Source of the DNA: an uncultured Chloroflexota bacterium
GTDB lineage: Bacteria > Chloroflexota > Anaerolineae > Aggregatilineales > Phototrophicaceae
DNA length: 64,000 nt
Direction: 5' to 3'
Assembly (NCBI GenBank): GCA_937974245.1
Contig: CALJKV010000085.1
Span: 1-64,000 of the forward strand
The notes under the pieces are model-generated. The model was not told where the DNA came from. It did not search any database and was given only the letters and a program-made list of their open reading frames with translations. Every line of letters begins with the position of its first letter. Within the stretch, counting starts at the first letter, position 1. Positions 51,659 through 60,899 of this stretch are shown here, piece after piece. Both the position numbers and the translations under genes were made by a program.

Positions 51659-52543
51659 CTAAACATTCATGTTCGGGTCAAAAAGGTCGCGCAGACCATC
51701 CCCCAGCAAGTTGACCCCTACAACCGCCAAAAAGATAAATAAACCCGGGAAAAATGCCGGCCACCAGGCATTACGGAAAAGGCGCTGCCCTTCGGTGAGC
51801 ATCGCGCCCCATTCCGGCGTCGGCGGCTGCGCCCCTAACCCCACGTAGCTCAGCCCGGATGTTGCCAGGATAATGCCGCCCAGCCCCAATGTCGTATAAA
51901 TAATGGCTGTAGAGAGGACATTCGGTAAGATATGCCGCGCCATAATCCCAAATTGACCGGCACCGAGCGCCACACTCGCCAGGATATACTCTTTCTCACG
52001 TTCCACCAGTACTGTTGACCGGATCATGCGGATATAAATCGGAATGGTGGAGATACCCGCCGCAATCAGAATCGTCGTGAGGTTTGGCCCCAGTGCCGCC
52101 ACAATACTCAAAACGAGCAGAATCGTTGGGAAGGCCAGCATAATCTCGACAATCCGCTGGATCAGCACATCCGCCCAGCCGCCGAGATATCCGGAAATCA
52201 AGCCAAAAACCAGCCCGCCAATGATACCAATCGCACTGGCGAGCAGCGCCACCCGCAGTGATTCCCGTGCTCCCCAGATAGCCCGGCTGAGGATGTCGCG
52301 CCCCAAATCATCGGTGCCAAACCAATGTGCCGGTGAAGGCGGCTGTAATGTAGAGTGGTAGTCCAGCGCCAGCGGGTCATAGGGCGCAATCTGTTGGGCA
52401 AAGATGGCGATAACCAGCAGACCGCCAAAGAGCAGCAACCCCACCATGCCACCCCGGTGGCGCACAAAGCGGCGCAGCATCCGGGTGCGTTGCGGTACTT
52501 GAGTCGGCTTATTCGGATGTATCTCATTGATGGTGTCAGGCAT
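51659..52543 (-). CDS. DppC-type ABC permease
   Basis: 294 residues, six TM helices, with HWFGTDDLGRDILSRAIWG, the EAA-type stretch ILASVALGAGQFGIMARHIL and the terminal GDGLRDLFDPN. Partner of the DppB-type permease 16 bp upstream. As in the heme locus, no ATPase genes accompany it. Confidence 0.92.
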   Translation of the reverse strand: MPDTINEIHPNKPTQVPQRTRMLRRFVRHRGGMVGLLLFGGLLVIAIFAQQIAPYDPLALDYHSTLQPPSPAHWFGTDDLGRDILSRAIWGARESLRVALLASAIGIIGGLVFGLISGYLGGWADVLIQRIVEIMLAFPTILLVLSIVAALGPNLTTILIAAGISTIPIYIRMIRSTVLVEREKEYILASVALGAGQFGIMARHILPNVLSTAIIYTTLGLGGIILATSGLSYVGLGAQPPTPEWGAMLTEGQRLFRNAWWPAFFPGLFIFLAVVGVNLLGDGLRDLFDPNMNV

Positions 52544-52559
52544 CGTGTTTCCTTAGGTT

Positions 52560-53477
52560 TCAGGATCGCCGCACACGCGGGTCAATCACCACATAAGTCA
52601 GGTCAACGATTAGATTCAGTACCACATAAACCACTGCCGAAAAAAGAATCATCCCTTGAACTTGCGGGAAATCGCGGTTGAGGATGGCCGTCACGGCATA
52701 GCGCCCCAGTCCTGGTCGTGCGAACACCGATTCGATCAGTACAGTACCCCCCAGCAGCGCCCCGGTTTGTAAGCCTAGCGCGGTGATAATAGGAATCATG
52801 GCGTTGCGGAATACATGCTTCCACACAACGAGATAATCCGGCAAGCCCTTCGCGCGTGCTGTGCGTACATAGTCCGAACCCAGGGCTTCCAGCATGGTAT
52901 TCCGTGTCAACCGCATAAACAGTGCCGCCGACGGTAACCCTAGTGCGATAGCTGGTAGAATCAGGTCTTTGATTCCTTCACCACCGAGCACAGAGACCCA
53001 GTTGAGTTCAACCGCGAAGAAACTCAAGGAGATGATTCCCAACCAGTAACCCGGTATTGAAAGGCCAATCAAGGCCAAGACATTAATCACCTGGTTGAGT
53101 ACGCGGCTGCCATGAGTCGCGGCGATGACCCCGGCGGGAATACCTACCAGGACGGACAGCAGCAAGGCGGCGGTCGTCAGTTCCAGCGTGCTAGGCACCC
53201 GCAGCATGATCTCTTGCAAGACCGGAGTTTGTGAGCGAATTGACGTGCCCAGGTTGCCCCTGGCCGCATTAAGAACATAGCGGCCATACTGCACCAGCAG
53301 CGGATCATCCAGGCCAAGCTGGAGCCGCAGTTCCGCCACCCGTGCTGCGGTTGCCCGCTGCCCCAACATCAATTGCACCGGGTCACCGGGCGTGACTTTG
53401 ATAATCGCAAAGGTAATGAATATCACTCCAAGCAGAACGGGGATGGTCATTAACAACCGCCGAATCACGTATGCCAT
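52560..53477 (-). CDS. DppB-type ABC permease
   Basis: 305 residues. RRLLMTIPVLLGVIFITFAI, VTPGDPVQLMLG, the EAA loop RAKGLPDYLVVWKHVFRNAM and a C-terminal YVVIDPRVR tail. The ATG at 53477 has AAAGGGC upstream and lies 10 bp after the enolase stop; the longer frame overlapping that gene is rejected. Confidence 0.92.
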   Translation of the reverse strand: MAYVIRRLLMTIPVLLGVIFITFAIIKVTPGDPVQLMLGQRATAARVAELRLQLGLDDPLLVQYGRYVLNAARGNLGTSIRSQTPVLQEIMLRVPSTLELTTAALLLSVLVGIPAGVIAATHGSRVLNQVINVLALIGLSIPGYWLGIISLSFFAVELNWVSVLGGEGIKDLILPAIALGLPSAALFMRLTRNTMLEALGSDYVRTARAKGLPDYLVVWKHVFRNAMIPIITALGLQTGALLGGTVLIESVFARPGLGRYAVTAILNRDFPQVQGMILFSAVVYVVLNLIVDLTYVVIDPRVRRS

Positions 53478-53487
53478 TGGTTGCCCT

Positions 53488-54594
53488 TTACTGGTAGGTT
53501 TCCTGGCGAACCGTGACCGCCTGAAGATAGTCCAGATCAACCATCGCGCCGTTGCCCGGCAGGTCAGGTACCGTCAGTGTGCTATCCGCGTTGAGGTGGA
53601 AGGGGTTAGACACGATGTCCCGCTCGAAATAGTCCGCATTATCACTCACATCGCCTGGCAGTACAAAATTTGGCAGGCTGGCAAGAGCCACATTGGTTGC
53701 CCTTCCAATGCCGGTTTCCATCATCCCACCACACCAGACAGGTACATTGTGTGCCTGCGCCAGGTCGTGAATCTGTCGCGAAACATGCAGCCCACCGACG
53801 CGTGCCGGTTTGATATTGATGGCACGTGCTGCGTCAATTTCCAGTGCCTTACGTGCTTTGTCCAGAGTGATAATACTTTCATCCAGGCAAATGCATGTTT
53901 GCATGACGGCCTGCAGCCGGGCATGGTCAATGATGTCATCCTGAGCAAAAGGTTGTTCAATCAGCAGCAGGTCCAACACATCCAACTGGCGCAGATGGTC
54001 AATATCAGCATGGGTATAGACATTATTGGCATCTACTTGCAGCAGAATGTCCGGCCAACGTTCACGTACCGCCGTCACTACCGCAATATCCCATCCCGGC
54101 TTGATCTTTAGCTTGATACGACGATAACCAGCTTCTAGCGCGCCTTCAATGCGTCCGAACAGGATTTCCGGGGATGGGTAAATACCCAGGCTGATGCCCA
54201 CTGGAATCGAAGACTGCGTACCACCCAGCAGAGTCTTGAGGCTGACCTGTCCTGCCCGCCCAAACCAGTCCCAAACCGCAAATTCCAACCCGGCTTTGGC
54301 GACGAAGTGGCCGACTAGCCCGACAAACTGCTCGCTCACGTCCGCTGGCTGTGTAATTTCTGCTGACAGTAGTGCGGGGATCAGAAACTTTTCCAGCAGC
54401 AGCCAGCCGGTATCCACCGACTCTTCGTTATACCAGGGGCCCTGTAAAAGTGGCGCTTCACCCCAACCGGTGATACCTTCCGCGTCTACCTGCACAATAA
54501 TGGCGCTGCTGGCAGCGATACGAAAATGACTGGTCTGGAGCGGATGGCGATAGGGAAGGTTGACCTGTCGCAGGATGATACGCTCAATTTTCAT
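53488..54594 (-). CDS. Enolase-superfamily N-acylamino acid racemase/OSBS-like
   Basis: 368 residues in the MLE/MenC-like subgroup. Acid/base Lys pair in RIKLKIKPGW (KxK), metal ligands in LQVDANN, LIEQPFA and CLDESI, and the second catalytic Lys in NIKPARVGGL. It most resembles OSBS/N-succinylamino acid racemases. No menaquinone genes are nearby, while a Dpp importer and a ureohydrolase are, so racemisation of an N-acylated amino acid is more likely than OSBS. It starts 5 bp before the enoyl-CoA hydratase gene in map order, in one operon. Confidence 0.85.
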   Translation of the reverse strand: MKIERIILRQVNLPYRHPLQTSHFRIAASSAIIVQVDAEGITGWGEAPLLQGPWYNEESVDTGWLLLEKFLIPALLSAEITQPADVSEQFVGLVGHFVAKAGLEFAVWDWFGRAGQVSLKTLLGGTQSSIPVGISLGIYPSPEILFGRIEGALEAGYRRIKLKIKPGWDIAVVTAVRERWPDILLQVDANNVYTHADIDHLRQLDVLDLLLIEQPFAQDDIIDHARLQAVMQTCICLDESIITLDKARKALEIDAARAINIKPARVGGLHVSRQIHDLAQAHNVPVWCGGMMETGIGRATNVALASLPNFVLPGDVSDNADYFERDIVSNPFHLNADSTLTVPDLPGNGAMVDLDYLQAVTVRQETYQ

Positions 54595-54599
54595 GATTT

Positions 54600-55394
54600 T
54601 TAGCGCCCCCGGTACTGCGCCAGACGTTTTTCGATAAAAGCACGAACCCCTTCTTTGAAGTCATCACTAATGACACACTCCAGCGCACCGGCAGTTTCAA
54701 GTTGCATCACAGCTTCCAGGTCAAGGTCATAACTGCGCTGCGTCACCTGCTTCACGAGGCGCATTGGAATCGGCGCGTTCGCGGCCATGTGTTCGGCCAT
54801 CTCACCAGCAAAGGACAACAGGCTACCGGGGGGCAGGACATGCGTCACCAACCCGGCGTGTAATGCATCTTGGGCGCTGATTCTCTCCCCGGTAAGCAGC
54901 CACTCGACCGCCCGCCCGTACCCCACTAGGCGTGGCAGGAAATACATCACGCCGTTTGTCTCGAAAATCCCACGCTTGACCTCGGCAAACATAAAATAGG
55001 CCGCCTCGGACGCAATACGGACATCACTGGCTATAGAAAGCTCCGCACCCACTCCAACCGCCGCCCCATTTATTGCTGCAATCACCGGCTTGGGCAAGCT
55101 AAGAAGCTGCCGGGTGACATCCTGCATCAGAGCAAGATTCTCGTGCGCAGTCTTTAAACTGATCGTATCGCCAAAAAGATAAGCCTGTTCTTCCAGGTCA
55201 ATCCCAGAAGAGAAGGCGCTACCCATCCCGGTGAGCAGCAGCACGCGCACACTGTTATCATCCCGAACATGAGCGATTATCTCCAACAAACCGCGAAACA
55301 TAGAGAATTTGAAGGCGTTCAATACTTCCGGGCGATGGAACGTGACTCGAGCAATCGCCCCGGACTGTTCGTAAAGCAAATCAGCGTTGTTCAT
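54600..55394 (-). CDS. Enoyl-CoA hydratase/isomerase (crotonase) family
   Basis: 264 residues. Oxyanion-hole segments SAFSSGIDLEEQA and NGAAVGVGAELSIA, and the Glu-containing AEVKRGIFETNGVM. It acts on an acyl-CoA; the exact reaction is not readable. The start at 55394 has GGAGACC 5 bases upstream. Its company with an importer and an N-acylamino-acid racemase, and the acyl-CoA ligase across the divergent promoter, suggests degradation of the acyl part of a conjugate. Confidence 0.88.
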   Translation of the reverse strand: MNNADLLYEQSGAIARVTFHRPEVLNAFKFSMFRGLLEIIAHVRDDNSVRVLLLTGMGSAFSSGIDLEEQAYLFGDTISLKTAHENLALMQDVTRQLLSLPKPVIAAINGAAVGVGAELSIASDVRIASEAAYFMFAEVKRGIFETNGVMYFLPRLVGYGRAVEWLLTGERISAQDALHAGLVTHVLPPGSLLSFAGEMAEHMAANAPIPMRLVKQVTQRSYDLDLEAVMQLETAGALECVISDDFKEGVRAFIEKRLAQYRGR

Positions 55395-55409
55395 AACGGT
55401 CTCCATGTA

Positions 55410-55438
55410 GCAAGCCGGAGGCACCACCCCCGGCTTGC
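55410..55438 (-). other. Stem-loop after the Dpp-type binding-protein gene
   Basis: GCAAGCCGG (55410-55418), an 11-base loop and CCGGCTTGC (55430-55438): a perfect 9-bp GC-rich stem 18 bp after the binding-protein stop and 15 bp before the next start. No T-tract. Same arrangement as after the other two binding-protein genes in the window. Confidence 0.55.
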
Positions 55439-55456
55439 AAGCAGGTGCAAATAGTA

Positions 55457-57019
55457 TTAGTTTTCGACGATAGTCGCATCATTCAGCCACAGTGTTGCGT
55501 CCTGGCTGATGACGGCACCTTGCACACGGCTGCTGACAGGCAGATATTCTTCCAGCGTAATCAACGGGACGACAAAAGCCTGTTCCACAATATACTGCTG
55601 CGCCTCATTGACCGCCTGTTGGCGAGCGTCTCCATCTATTTCGTTGCGGGTGCGGTCCAGGATAGCATCCAATGTGGGGTCATTCACCTGGCTGATGTTA
55701 AAGCCACCGATGCCACTGGAATGGTAAAAAGTGTACATGACATCGGCCTCGGGGAAGTCATAGAATCCGACGCCAATCTGGTAATCTCCTGTCACGACCC
55801 GACCAAACAATACCCCCAGGTCACTCTGTTCGAGTTCCAAACTGACACCCAACTCTGTATACATCGCCTGGAGAATCTGACCGAAGGGAGCGGTGTCCGG
55901 GATGATGAGCATCTTCATCGCCAGCGGTTCACCATTCTTTTCGAGCATCCCGGCATCGTTATAAGTGTATCCGGCGTCCTGCATGAGCTGGCGCGCCTGT
56001 TCCAGGTCATAGTGATACCCGATGTCTTCCACACCCGGCCAGTATCCAGCCACACTGAGTGAGATTGGCCCGTGCTGCGGAATAGCGCCGCCGCCCATAA
56101 AACCGATAATCGCCTCTTTATCAACGGCCAGGTTAAACGCCTGGCGCACCAGGATGTCGTCAAAAGGTGGTTGGCTGACATTCATCAACACATATGGAGC
56201 CATCCCCCGCCCATAGGTGGTAAATATATTGAATCCCGCTGCTTCGGCGGTTGGCACGTCACGCCCATTGAGATTGGTGCCCAATACAGTATCAATCTCC
56301 CCTGTCTCCATGCCCGCAAGGATGGTGGTGTAGTCCGGCACAAAACGGAGTACGAGCTGGTCAATATACGGCGCACCTTCGTGCAGGAACGGTGGTGCCC
56401 AGGTGTAATCTGGGTTGCGTTCCAGCACCATCCGGTCACCCACCACCCACTCAACAAAACGGAAAGGTCCCACGCTGATCGGTTGCTGCCCGTAGGTGTC
56501 GCCAGCAGTTTCTACGGCTTCCTGTGAAAGCGGCTGGGCAAAACCCTGCGTCAACAGTTCCAGCAGTGGGTAGAAAGGTGCGGCCAGGTTGAGCTGCAGG
56601 GTATAGTCATCTACCGCTTCGGTACTGGTTATCAGGCTGTAGGTCGCGGCGCTCGGTGAGGCGGTGTCTTCCGCGAACCAGCGTTGGAAGGTATAGACGT
56701 AGTCCTGTGCGGTGAAATCCGTCCCATCATGAAATTTGACGCCCTGGCGCAGTTTAAATTCCCACGTAAGGCCATCCTCGGAAGTTGACCAGCTCTCCGC
56801 TAAATAGGGGACGTAGGCGCTGGTTTGCGGGTCTTTGGCGATCAGAGTTGCTCCGATGAAGCGCAACAGTCCGCCGCCGGATGTGCGATGGGCATCCATC
56901 GTGTCGGGTTCAAGCGTGGTGGCAACCACGACAGTTCCCCAAGTATCCTGGGCACTGCTGATCCCAGTCAGCAGCAAAAGGATGACAAGAGTTAGTGCTG
57001 TAAACCGGATTCTTTTCAT
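55457..57019 (-). CDS. Dpp/Opp-type ABC substrate-binding protein (SBP_bac_5)
   Basis: 520 residues. Signal peptide (FTALTLVILLLLTGISSAQ) and SBP_bac_5 marks: TTLEPDTMDAHRTSGGG, FKLRQGVKFHDGTDFTAQDY, QPISVGPFRFVEWVVGDRM and NPDYTWAPP. It delivers a peptide-like or amide compound to the permeases at 52560 and 51659. The ATG at 57019 follows GGAAGGAA; an upstream in-frame start is rejected because the signal peptide would be buried. First gene of the minus-strand operon. Confidence 0.92.
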   Translation of the reverse strand: MKRIRFTALTLVILLLLTGISSAQDTWGTVVVATTLEPDTMDAHRTSGGGLLRFIGATLIAKDPQTSAYVPYLAESWSTSEDGLTWEFKLRQGVKFHDGTDFTAQDYVYTFQRWFAEDTASPSAATYSLITSTEAVDDYTLQLNLAAPFYPLLELLTQGFAQPLSQEAVETAGDTYGQQPISVGPFRFVEWVVGDRMVLERNPDYTWAPPFLHEGAPYIDQLVLRFVPDYTTILAGMETGEIDTVLGTNLNGRDVPTAEAAGFNIFTTYGRGMAPYVLMNVSQPPFDDILVRQAFNLAVDKEAIIGFMGGGAIPQHGPISLSVAGYWPGVEDIGYHYDLEQARQLMQDAGYTYNDAGMLEKNGEPLAMKMLIIPDTAPFGQILQAMYTELGVSLELEQSDLGVLFGRVVTGDYQIGVGFYDFPEADVMYTFYHSSGIGGFNISQVNDPTLDAILDRTRNEIDGDARQQAVNEAQQYIVEQAFVVPLITLEEYLPVSSRVQGAVISQDATLWLNDATIVEN

Positions 57020-57118
57020 AAAACATTCCTTCCAACATAGGCAATCGGGTGAAAACAGGATTTCCCCAGCACGAGTATGTTGCCAGATTAGGCTAAGTAT
57101 ATTATGATTTATCCAGTT

Positions 57119-57183
57119 GGTCAAAAATTTAGTCAAATAGATTTATTACAGTCCATTCAGGTCAATAAATGTTCATGTGGTCA
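57119..57183. promoter_or_regulatory. Repeated (A/G)GTCA half-sites in the divergent promoter
   Basis: GGTCA at 57119-57123, AGTCA at 57131-57135, GGTCA at 57160-57164 and 57179-57183, all in the same orientation, in the 179-bp region between the divergent operons. Together with TTGACT boxes on the minus strand they could be regulator-binding half-sites, for example for the TetR protein at 60268. Spacing is irregular, so certainty is low. Confidence 0.25.
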
Positions 57184-57198
57184 GTTCAGGAGCAGGCT

Positions 57199-59025
57199 AT
57201 GGCAACGCCTCAATTCGGTACTTACAACAGCCCGGAGACCTATCATAAGATGTCTGTCGAGGCACGCTACCTCACAATGCGAGATGGGGTGCGGCTAGCG
57301 GTGGATGTCCATCTACCGGTTGACCTGCGCCCAGGGGACAAGCTGCCAGCAATAGTTGTTGCCACCCGGTATTGGCGTAAACAGGATTTACGCCCCGGAT
57401 TCAAGTGGTTGGGCGCGGCGGTTGAAAAGGCGATGCACTTCTATGTGACCCATGGTTACGCTTTGCTGAATGTAGATGTGCGTGGCACAGGGGCGTCTTT
57501 CGGCACGCGTCGCCACGAATGGGATGCAGAAGAAGTCCAGGATGGATATGACATTGTCGAGTGGATTGTCTCTCAGCCATGGTCGAATGGGCGTGTCGGC
57601 GGCTATGGTACGTCGTATTCCGGCACAACCGCCGAACTATTGACTGTGCCGAATCATCCCGCCGTGAAAGCCGTTGTCCCGCGTTTCAACGAATTTGACG
57701 TCTACACGGATATCGGTTTTCCGGGTGGGTTGTACCTGCGGGGCTTTGTTGAATCCTGGGGACGGTCGAACGCGGCACTGGACTCCGGGCGACTTCCGCT
57801 CTACCGCCTTTCTGGACTGGAACACCTAGTGATGACTGTGGGGGTGCGTGGCGTCAAGCCGGTAGATGCTGACCGGGGTCGCCAACTGCTGAAAGAAGCG
57901 ATTCGCCAACACGCCACCAATATTCAGGCGGATACACTTTCGGAGGGAATCGTCTGCCGTGATGATACGATGACTGCTAATGGAATGACGATTGACGATT
58001 ACAGCGTCCATTGCTACCAAGATCGCATCGAGGCTTCCGGTGCGACCATTTATGGGTGGGGCGGATGGTTCGATGCCTATACTGCCGATGGAGTTATCCG
58101 CCGCTTCCTGACGATCAGCAACCCGCAGGTGGCGGTGGTTGGCCCTTGGAATCATGGCGCAAACCAGCACGCCAGCCCCTATAGCCCGCGTCCTCTGGAT
58201 GTAACAGAACACTGGCAGGAGTCGCTGCGCTTCTTTGACCACTACCTCAAGGAACAGCCCACCGGCATTGAGGCCGATGTGCAGGCCAGAATGCTGTATT
58301 ACTTCACAATGGGCGAAGAACGGTGGAAACAGACTTCAACCTGGCCGCCTCAGGGCGTCGTGCCGAAACGCTGGTATCTGCGAGAAAATCACAGCTTGCT
58401 GCCCGAAGTTCCACCGGACACGGTAGATACCACGGACACATATACCGTAGATTTCGAGGCGACTACTGGCAAGAGCAACCGCTGGTACACGCAGCAGGGT
58501 GGCGGGCCGGTCATCTACCCGGATCGCGCCGAGGCTGACGAGCGTCTGCTAACCTATACCAGCGCCCCACTTGAGGCGGATATGGAGATCACCGGACACC
58601 CGATTATCACGTTACAGATCGCCTCGACTGCCAACGATGGTGCGTTTTTCATCTACCTGGAAGATGTCACGCCAGAAGGGACTGTCCACTATCTGACGGA
58701 AGGCCTGCTGCGGGCGCTCCATCGTAAAGTGTCGAGTGACTCCGCACCCTACGTCCTCTCCGTACCCTATCACAGCTACTTGCGTAAAGATATGCAGCCG
58801 CTCGTGCCAGGCGAAGTGGCCGAACTCACCTTCGGGCTGCTGCCCATTTCCGTGTTGATCCGTAAAGGACACCGTATCCGGGTCGCCATCGCCGGGGCGG
58901 ATAAAGACCTGTTCCCACGTATACAGGAATTCGGCACACCAACCATCCTCCTGCACCGCAGCCAGGTACTGTCGTCGTATATTGACCTGCCCGTAGTGAG
59001 CCGCCGGGGGAACAGCTATGCCTAG
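57199..59025 (+). CDS. CocE/NonD-type alpha/beta hydrolase (X-Pro peptidase family)
   Basis: 608 residues. N-terminal alpha/beta hydrolase domain with nucleophile Ser in GGYGTSYSGTTAEL, DVRGTGASFG, and catalytic His in VVGPWNHGANQ. The C-terminal half is the jelly-roll domain of the family (ISVLIRKGHRIRVAIAGADK). Relatives cleave cocaine-type esters, glutaryl amides or X-Pro dipeptides. No signal peptide, so it acts on imported substrate. The ATG at 57199 follows AGGAG. First gene of the plus-strand operon, overlapping the P450 gene by 8 bp. Confidence 0.88.
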   Translation: MATPQFGTYNSPETYHKMSVEARYLTMRDGVRLAVDVHLPVDLRPGDKLPAIVVATRYWRKQDLRPGFKWLGAAVEKAMHFYVTHGYALLNVDVRGTGASFGTRRHEWDAEEVQDGYDIVEWIVSQPWSNGRVGGYGTSYSGTTAELLTVPNHPAVKAVVPRFNEFDVYTDIGFPGGLYLRGFVESWGRSNAALDSGRLPLYRLSGLEHLVMTVGVRGVKPVDADRGRQLLKEAIRQHATNIQADTLSEGIVCRDDTMTANGMTIDDYSVHCYQDRIEASGATIYGWGGWFDAYTADGVIRRFLTISNPQVAVVGPWNHGANQHASPYSPRPLDVTEHWQESLRFFDHYLKEQPTGIEADVQARMLYYFTMGEERWKQTSTWPPQGVVPKRWYLRENHSLLPEVPPDTVDTTDTYTVDFEATTGKSNRWYTQQGGGPVIYPDRAEADERLLTYTSAPLEADMEITGHPIITLQIASTANDGAFFIYLEDVTPEGTVHYLTEGLLRALHRKVSSDSAPYVLSVPYHSYLRKDMQPLVPGEVAELTFGLLPISVLIRKGHRIRVAIAGADKDLFPRIQEFGTPTILLHRSQVLSSYIDLPVVSRRGNSYA

Positions 59026-60208
59026 AGGTGGGTTTCCGCTGGGGGCGGCGGTGCATCTGGCCGATCTGGGCGCCAATCCCTATGACACTTTCCGTCGACT
59101 GCAGGAGGATGAGCCAGTTTCATGGATAGAAGAAATCCAGATGTGGTTCATTACCCGCCGCGAGGATGTGCTGGCGATACTGGCAGATACTGAGACGTTC
59201 ACTGTGCAGCACCCTGGTTCCATGCTGGAAAGTGTGCTGGGTACGAACATGCTGACTACCGATGGCGGGCAGCAGTATCGCCTGCGGAGGCCGTTTATCA
59301 CCACATTCGCGCCACGCCGTAATCGGGAACAGGCTTCGCACGTGATTGAAAGGCTGGCGAACAGCCTGGTGGATACCTTCATCGCCCAAGGCACTGCCGA
59401 TCTCAAGCATGATTTTGCCGATAAACTGGCACTGCTGACTGTCGCCGATACGTTAGGCCTGCCCATCGAGGATTTTGACCAGTTCCGCCAGTGGTATGCC
59501 GATTTCGCACTGGGGCTGGGCAATTTCACAGGGGATACGGCGGTGATGGCACGCGCTCAACAGGCAAAAGAGGCCTTCCAGCAGTACATTCTGATGTATC
59601 TTACAGGCGAGAAACCGCTGGCTGACGACAGTGAACTAATGCGGGTTGCCCGTGAAGCCGACCTCAGCACACAGGAGATCATCGATTCAGCGCGGGTGAT
59701 GACCTTCGGCGGATTGGAGACGACAACGGCGCTCATCACCAATACGCTGTGGGCGCTGCTGGTGCATCCCCAACAGATAGCGGCGGTACTGGCTGACTCA
59801 TTGCTGCTGCCTGGCGCGATTGAAGAAACCCTGCGCTGGGAATCACCGGTGCAAACGGCCACCCGGCATATCACCCGCGACACGGCCATCGCCGGGGTCA
59901 GACTCAAAGCGGGCGAAACGCTACAATGTATGCTCGGCGCGGCCAACCGTGACCCCCGCTATTTTGATGAACCGGAGCGGTTTGACATATGCCGCCCGAA
60001 TGCCGGCGATCATCTGGGTTTTGGGCATGGCAAACATTTCTGCATCGGAGCCGGGCTGGCTCGCCTGGAAGGACAGATTGGGCTGCATATACTGCTGAAA
60101 CGTTTACCAAATCTGCGGTTGCATCCTGAGTTTGCGACGCTCCCGCAGGGGCATGAATTCCGTTCCGTTGCGGCATTAAGCGTTCAATGGGATGTTGCCA
60201 ATCAGTAA
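59018..60208 (+). CDS. Cytochrome P450
   Basis: 396-residue soluble bacterial P450. I-helix TFGGLETTTALI with the Glu-Thr pair, K-helix EETLRW (ExxR), and the heme-Cys loop LGFGHGKHFCIGAGLAR. It hydroxylates a substrate of the pathway; no ferredoxin or reductase is adjacent, so redox partners are elsewhere. Starts inside the hydrolase gene (8-bp overlap), so the two are co-expressed. Confidence 0.95.
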   Translation: MPRGGFPLGAAVHLADLGANPYDTFRRLQEDEPVSWIEEIQMWFITRREDVLAILADTETFTVQHPGSMLESVLGTNMLTTDGGQQYRLRRPFITTFAPRRNREQASHVIERLANSLVDTFIAQGTADLKHDFADKLALLTVADTLGLPIEDFDQFRQWYADFALGLGNFTGDTAVMARAQQAKEAFQQYILMYLTGEKPLADDSELMRVAREADLSTQEIIDSARVMTFGGLETTTALITNTLWALLVHPQQIAAVLADSLLLPGAIEETLRWESPVQTATRHITRDTAIAGVRLKAGETLQCMLGAANRDPRYFDEPERFDICRPNAGDHLGFGHGKHFCIGAGLARLEGQIGLHILLKRLPNLRLHPEFATLPQGHEFRSVAALSVQWDVANQ

Positions 60209-60267
60209 TAGCGCGAGTCTGAAGTATCATAGGGGCATCATGACACACAGACGAGTAGGATAATTCA

Positions 60268-60885
60268 ATGCCCAAAACCCGCGACAAACTGACTTTTATC
60301 GAGGAAGCCCGCCGCAAACAGATCGTTGAAGCGGCTATCGAAACCATCGCCAATGAAGGTTATCTGAATGCATCGCTGGCCGAAATTGCCAAGCATGCCG
60401 ACATCAGCAAAGGGGTGATCTCCTATCATTTCGATAACAAGGATGACCTGATTGACGAAACGATTTACACGATTCTGACCGACTCATATCGCTATATCCG
60501 GCAGCACGTCAACGAGGCTGGTGACTCGATGCGTGACCGGCTAGGGGCGTATGTGGCCGCCAGCTTTGACTACATGGCACAAAACCGCGAGCAGTTTGTG
60601 GCAATGGTAGATTTATGGGGCAGCTTTTCGTCCTTTGATCGCAAGAAGGAACATAACCATGCCGCGTATGACCCGTGCCGCCGTCACTTGCTCGGCATCC
60701 TGGAGCCAGGGCAGGCATCCGGTGAATTTGGCAGTTTCCCCGCCCGCACATTGGCATCCATTGTCCAGGCAGCGATAGACGGCATTATGCTGCAATGGGT
60801 GTTCGACCCGGACAGCGTGGATTTTGATGAATGCAAATCGGAAATCATCAGGATTTTTGAGGTCTATACGCGCAATCAGACATGA
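60268..60885 (+). CDS. TetR-family transcriptional regulator
   Basis: 205 residues. HTH region RRKQIVEAAIETIANEGYLN, LAEIAKHADISKGVISYHF, then a helical ligand-binding domain. Embedded within the operon between the P450 and ligase genes, so it likely regulates that operon, perhaps with an acyl-CoA or the substrate as inducer. Confidence 0.92.
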   Translation: MPKTRDKLTFIEEARRKQIVEAAIETIANEGYLNASLAEIAKHADISKGVISYHFDNKDDLIDETIYTILTDSYRYIRQHVNEAGDSMRDRLGAYVAASFDYMAQNREQFVAMVDLWGSFSSFDRKKEHNHAAYDPCRRHLLGILEPGQASGEFGSFPARTLASIVQAAIDGIMLQWVFDPDSVDFDECKSEIIRIFEVYTRNQT

Positions 60886-60899
60886 GGAAAGGATAATCT

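Noticed and set aside
59018..60208. P450 as a tailoring enzyme of the diterpene locus
   Set aside because: It is 40 kb away in a separate operon, overlapping a CocE-type hydrolase; no support for a link.
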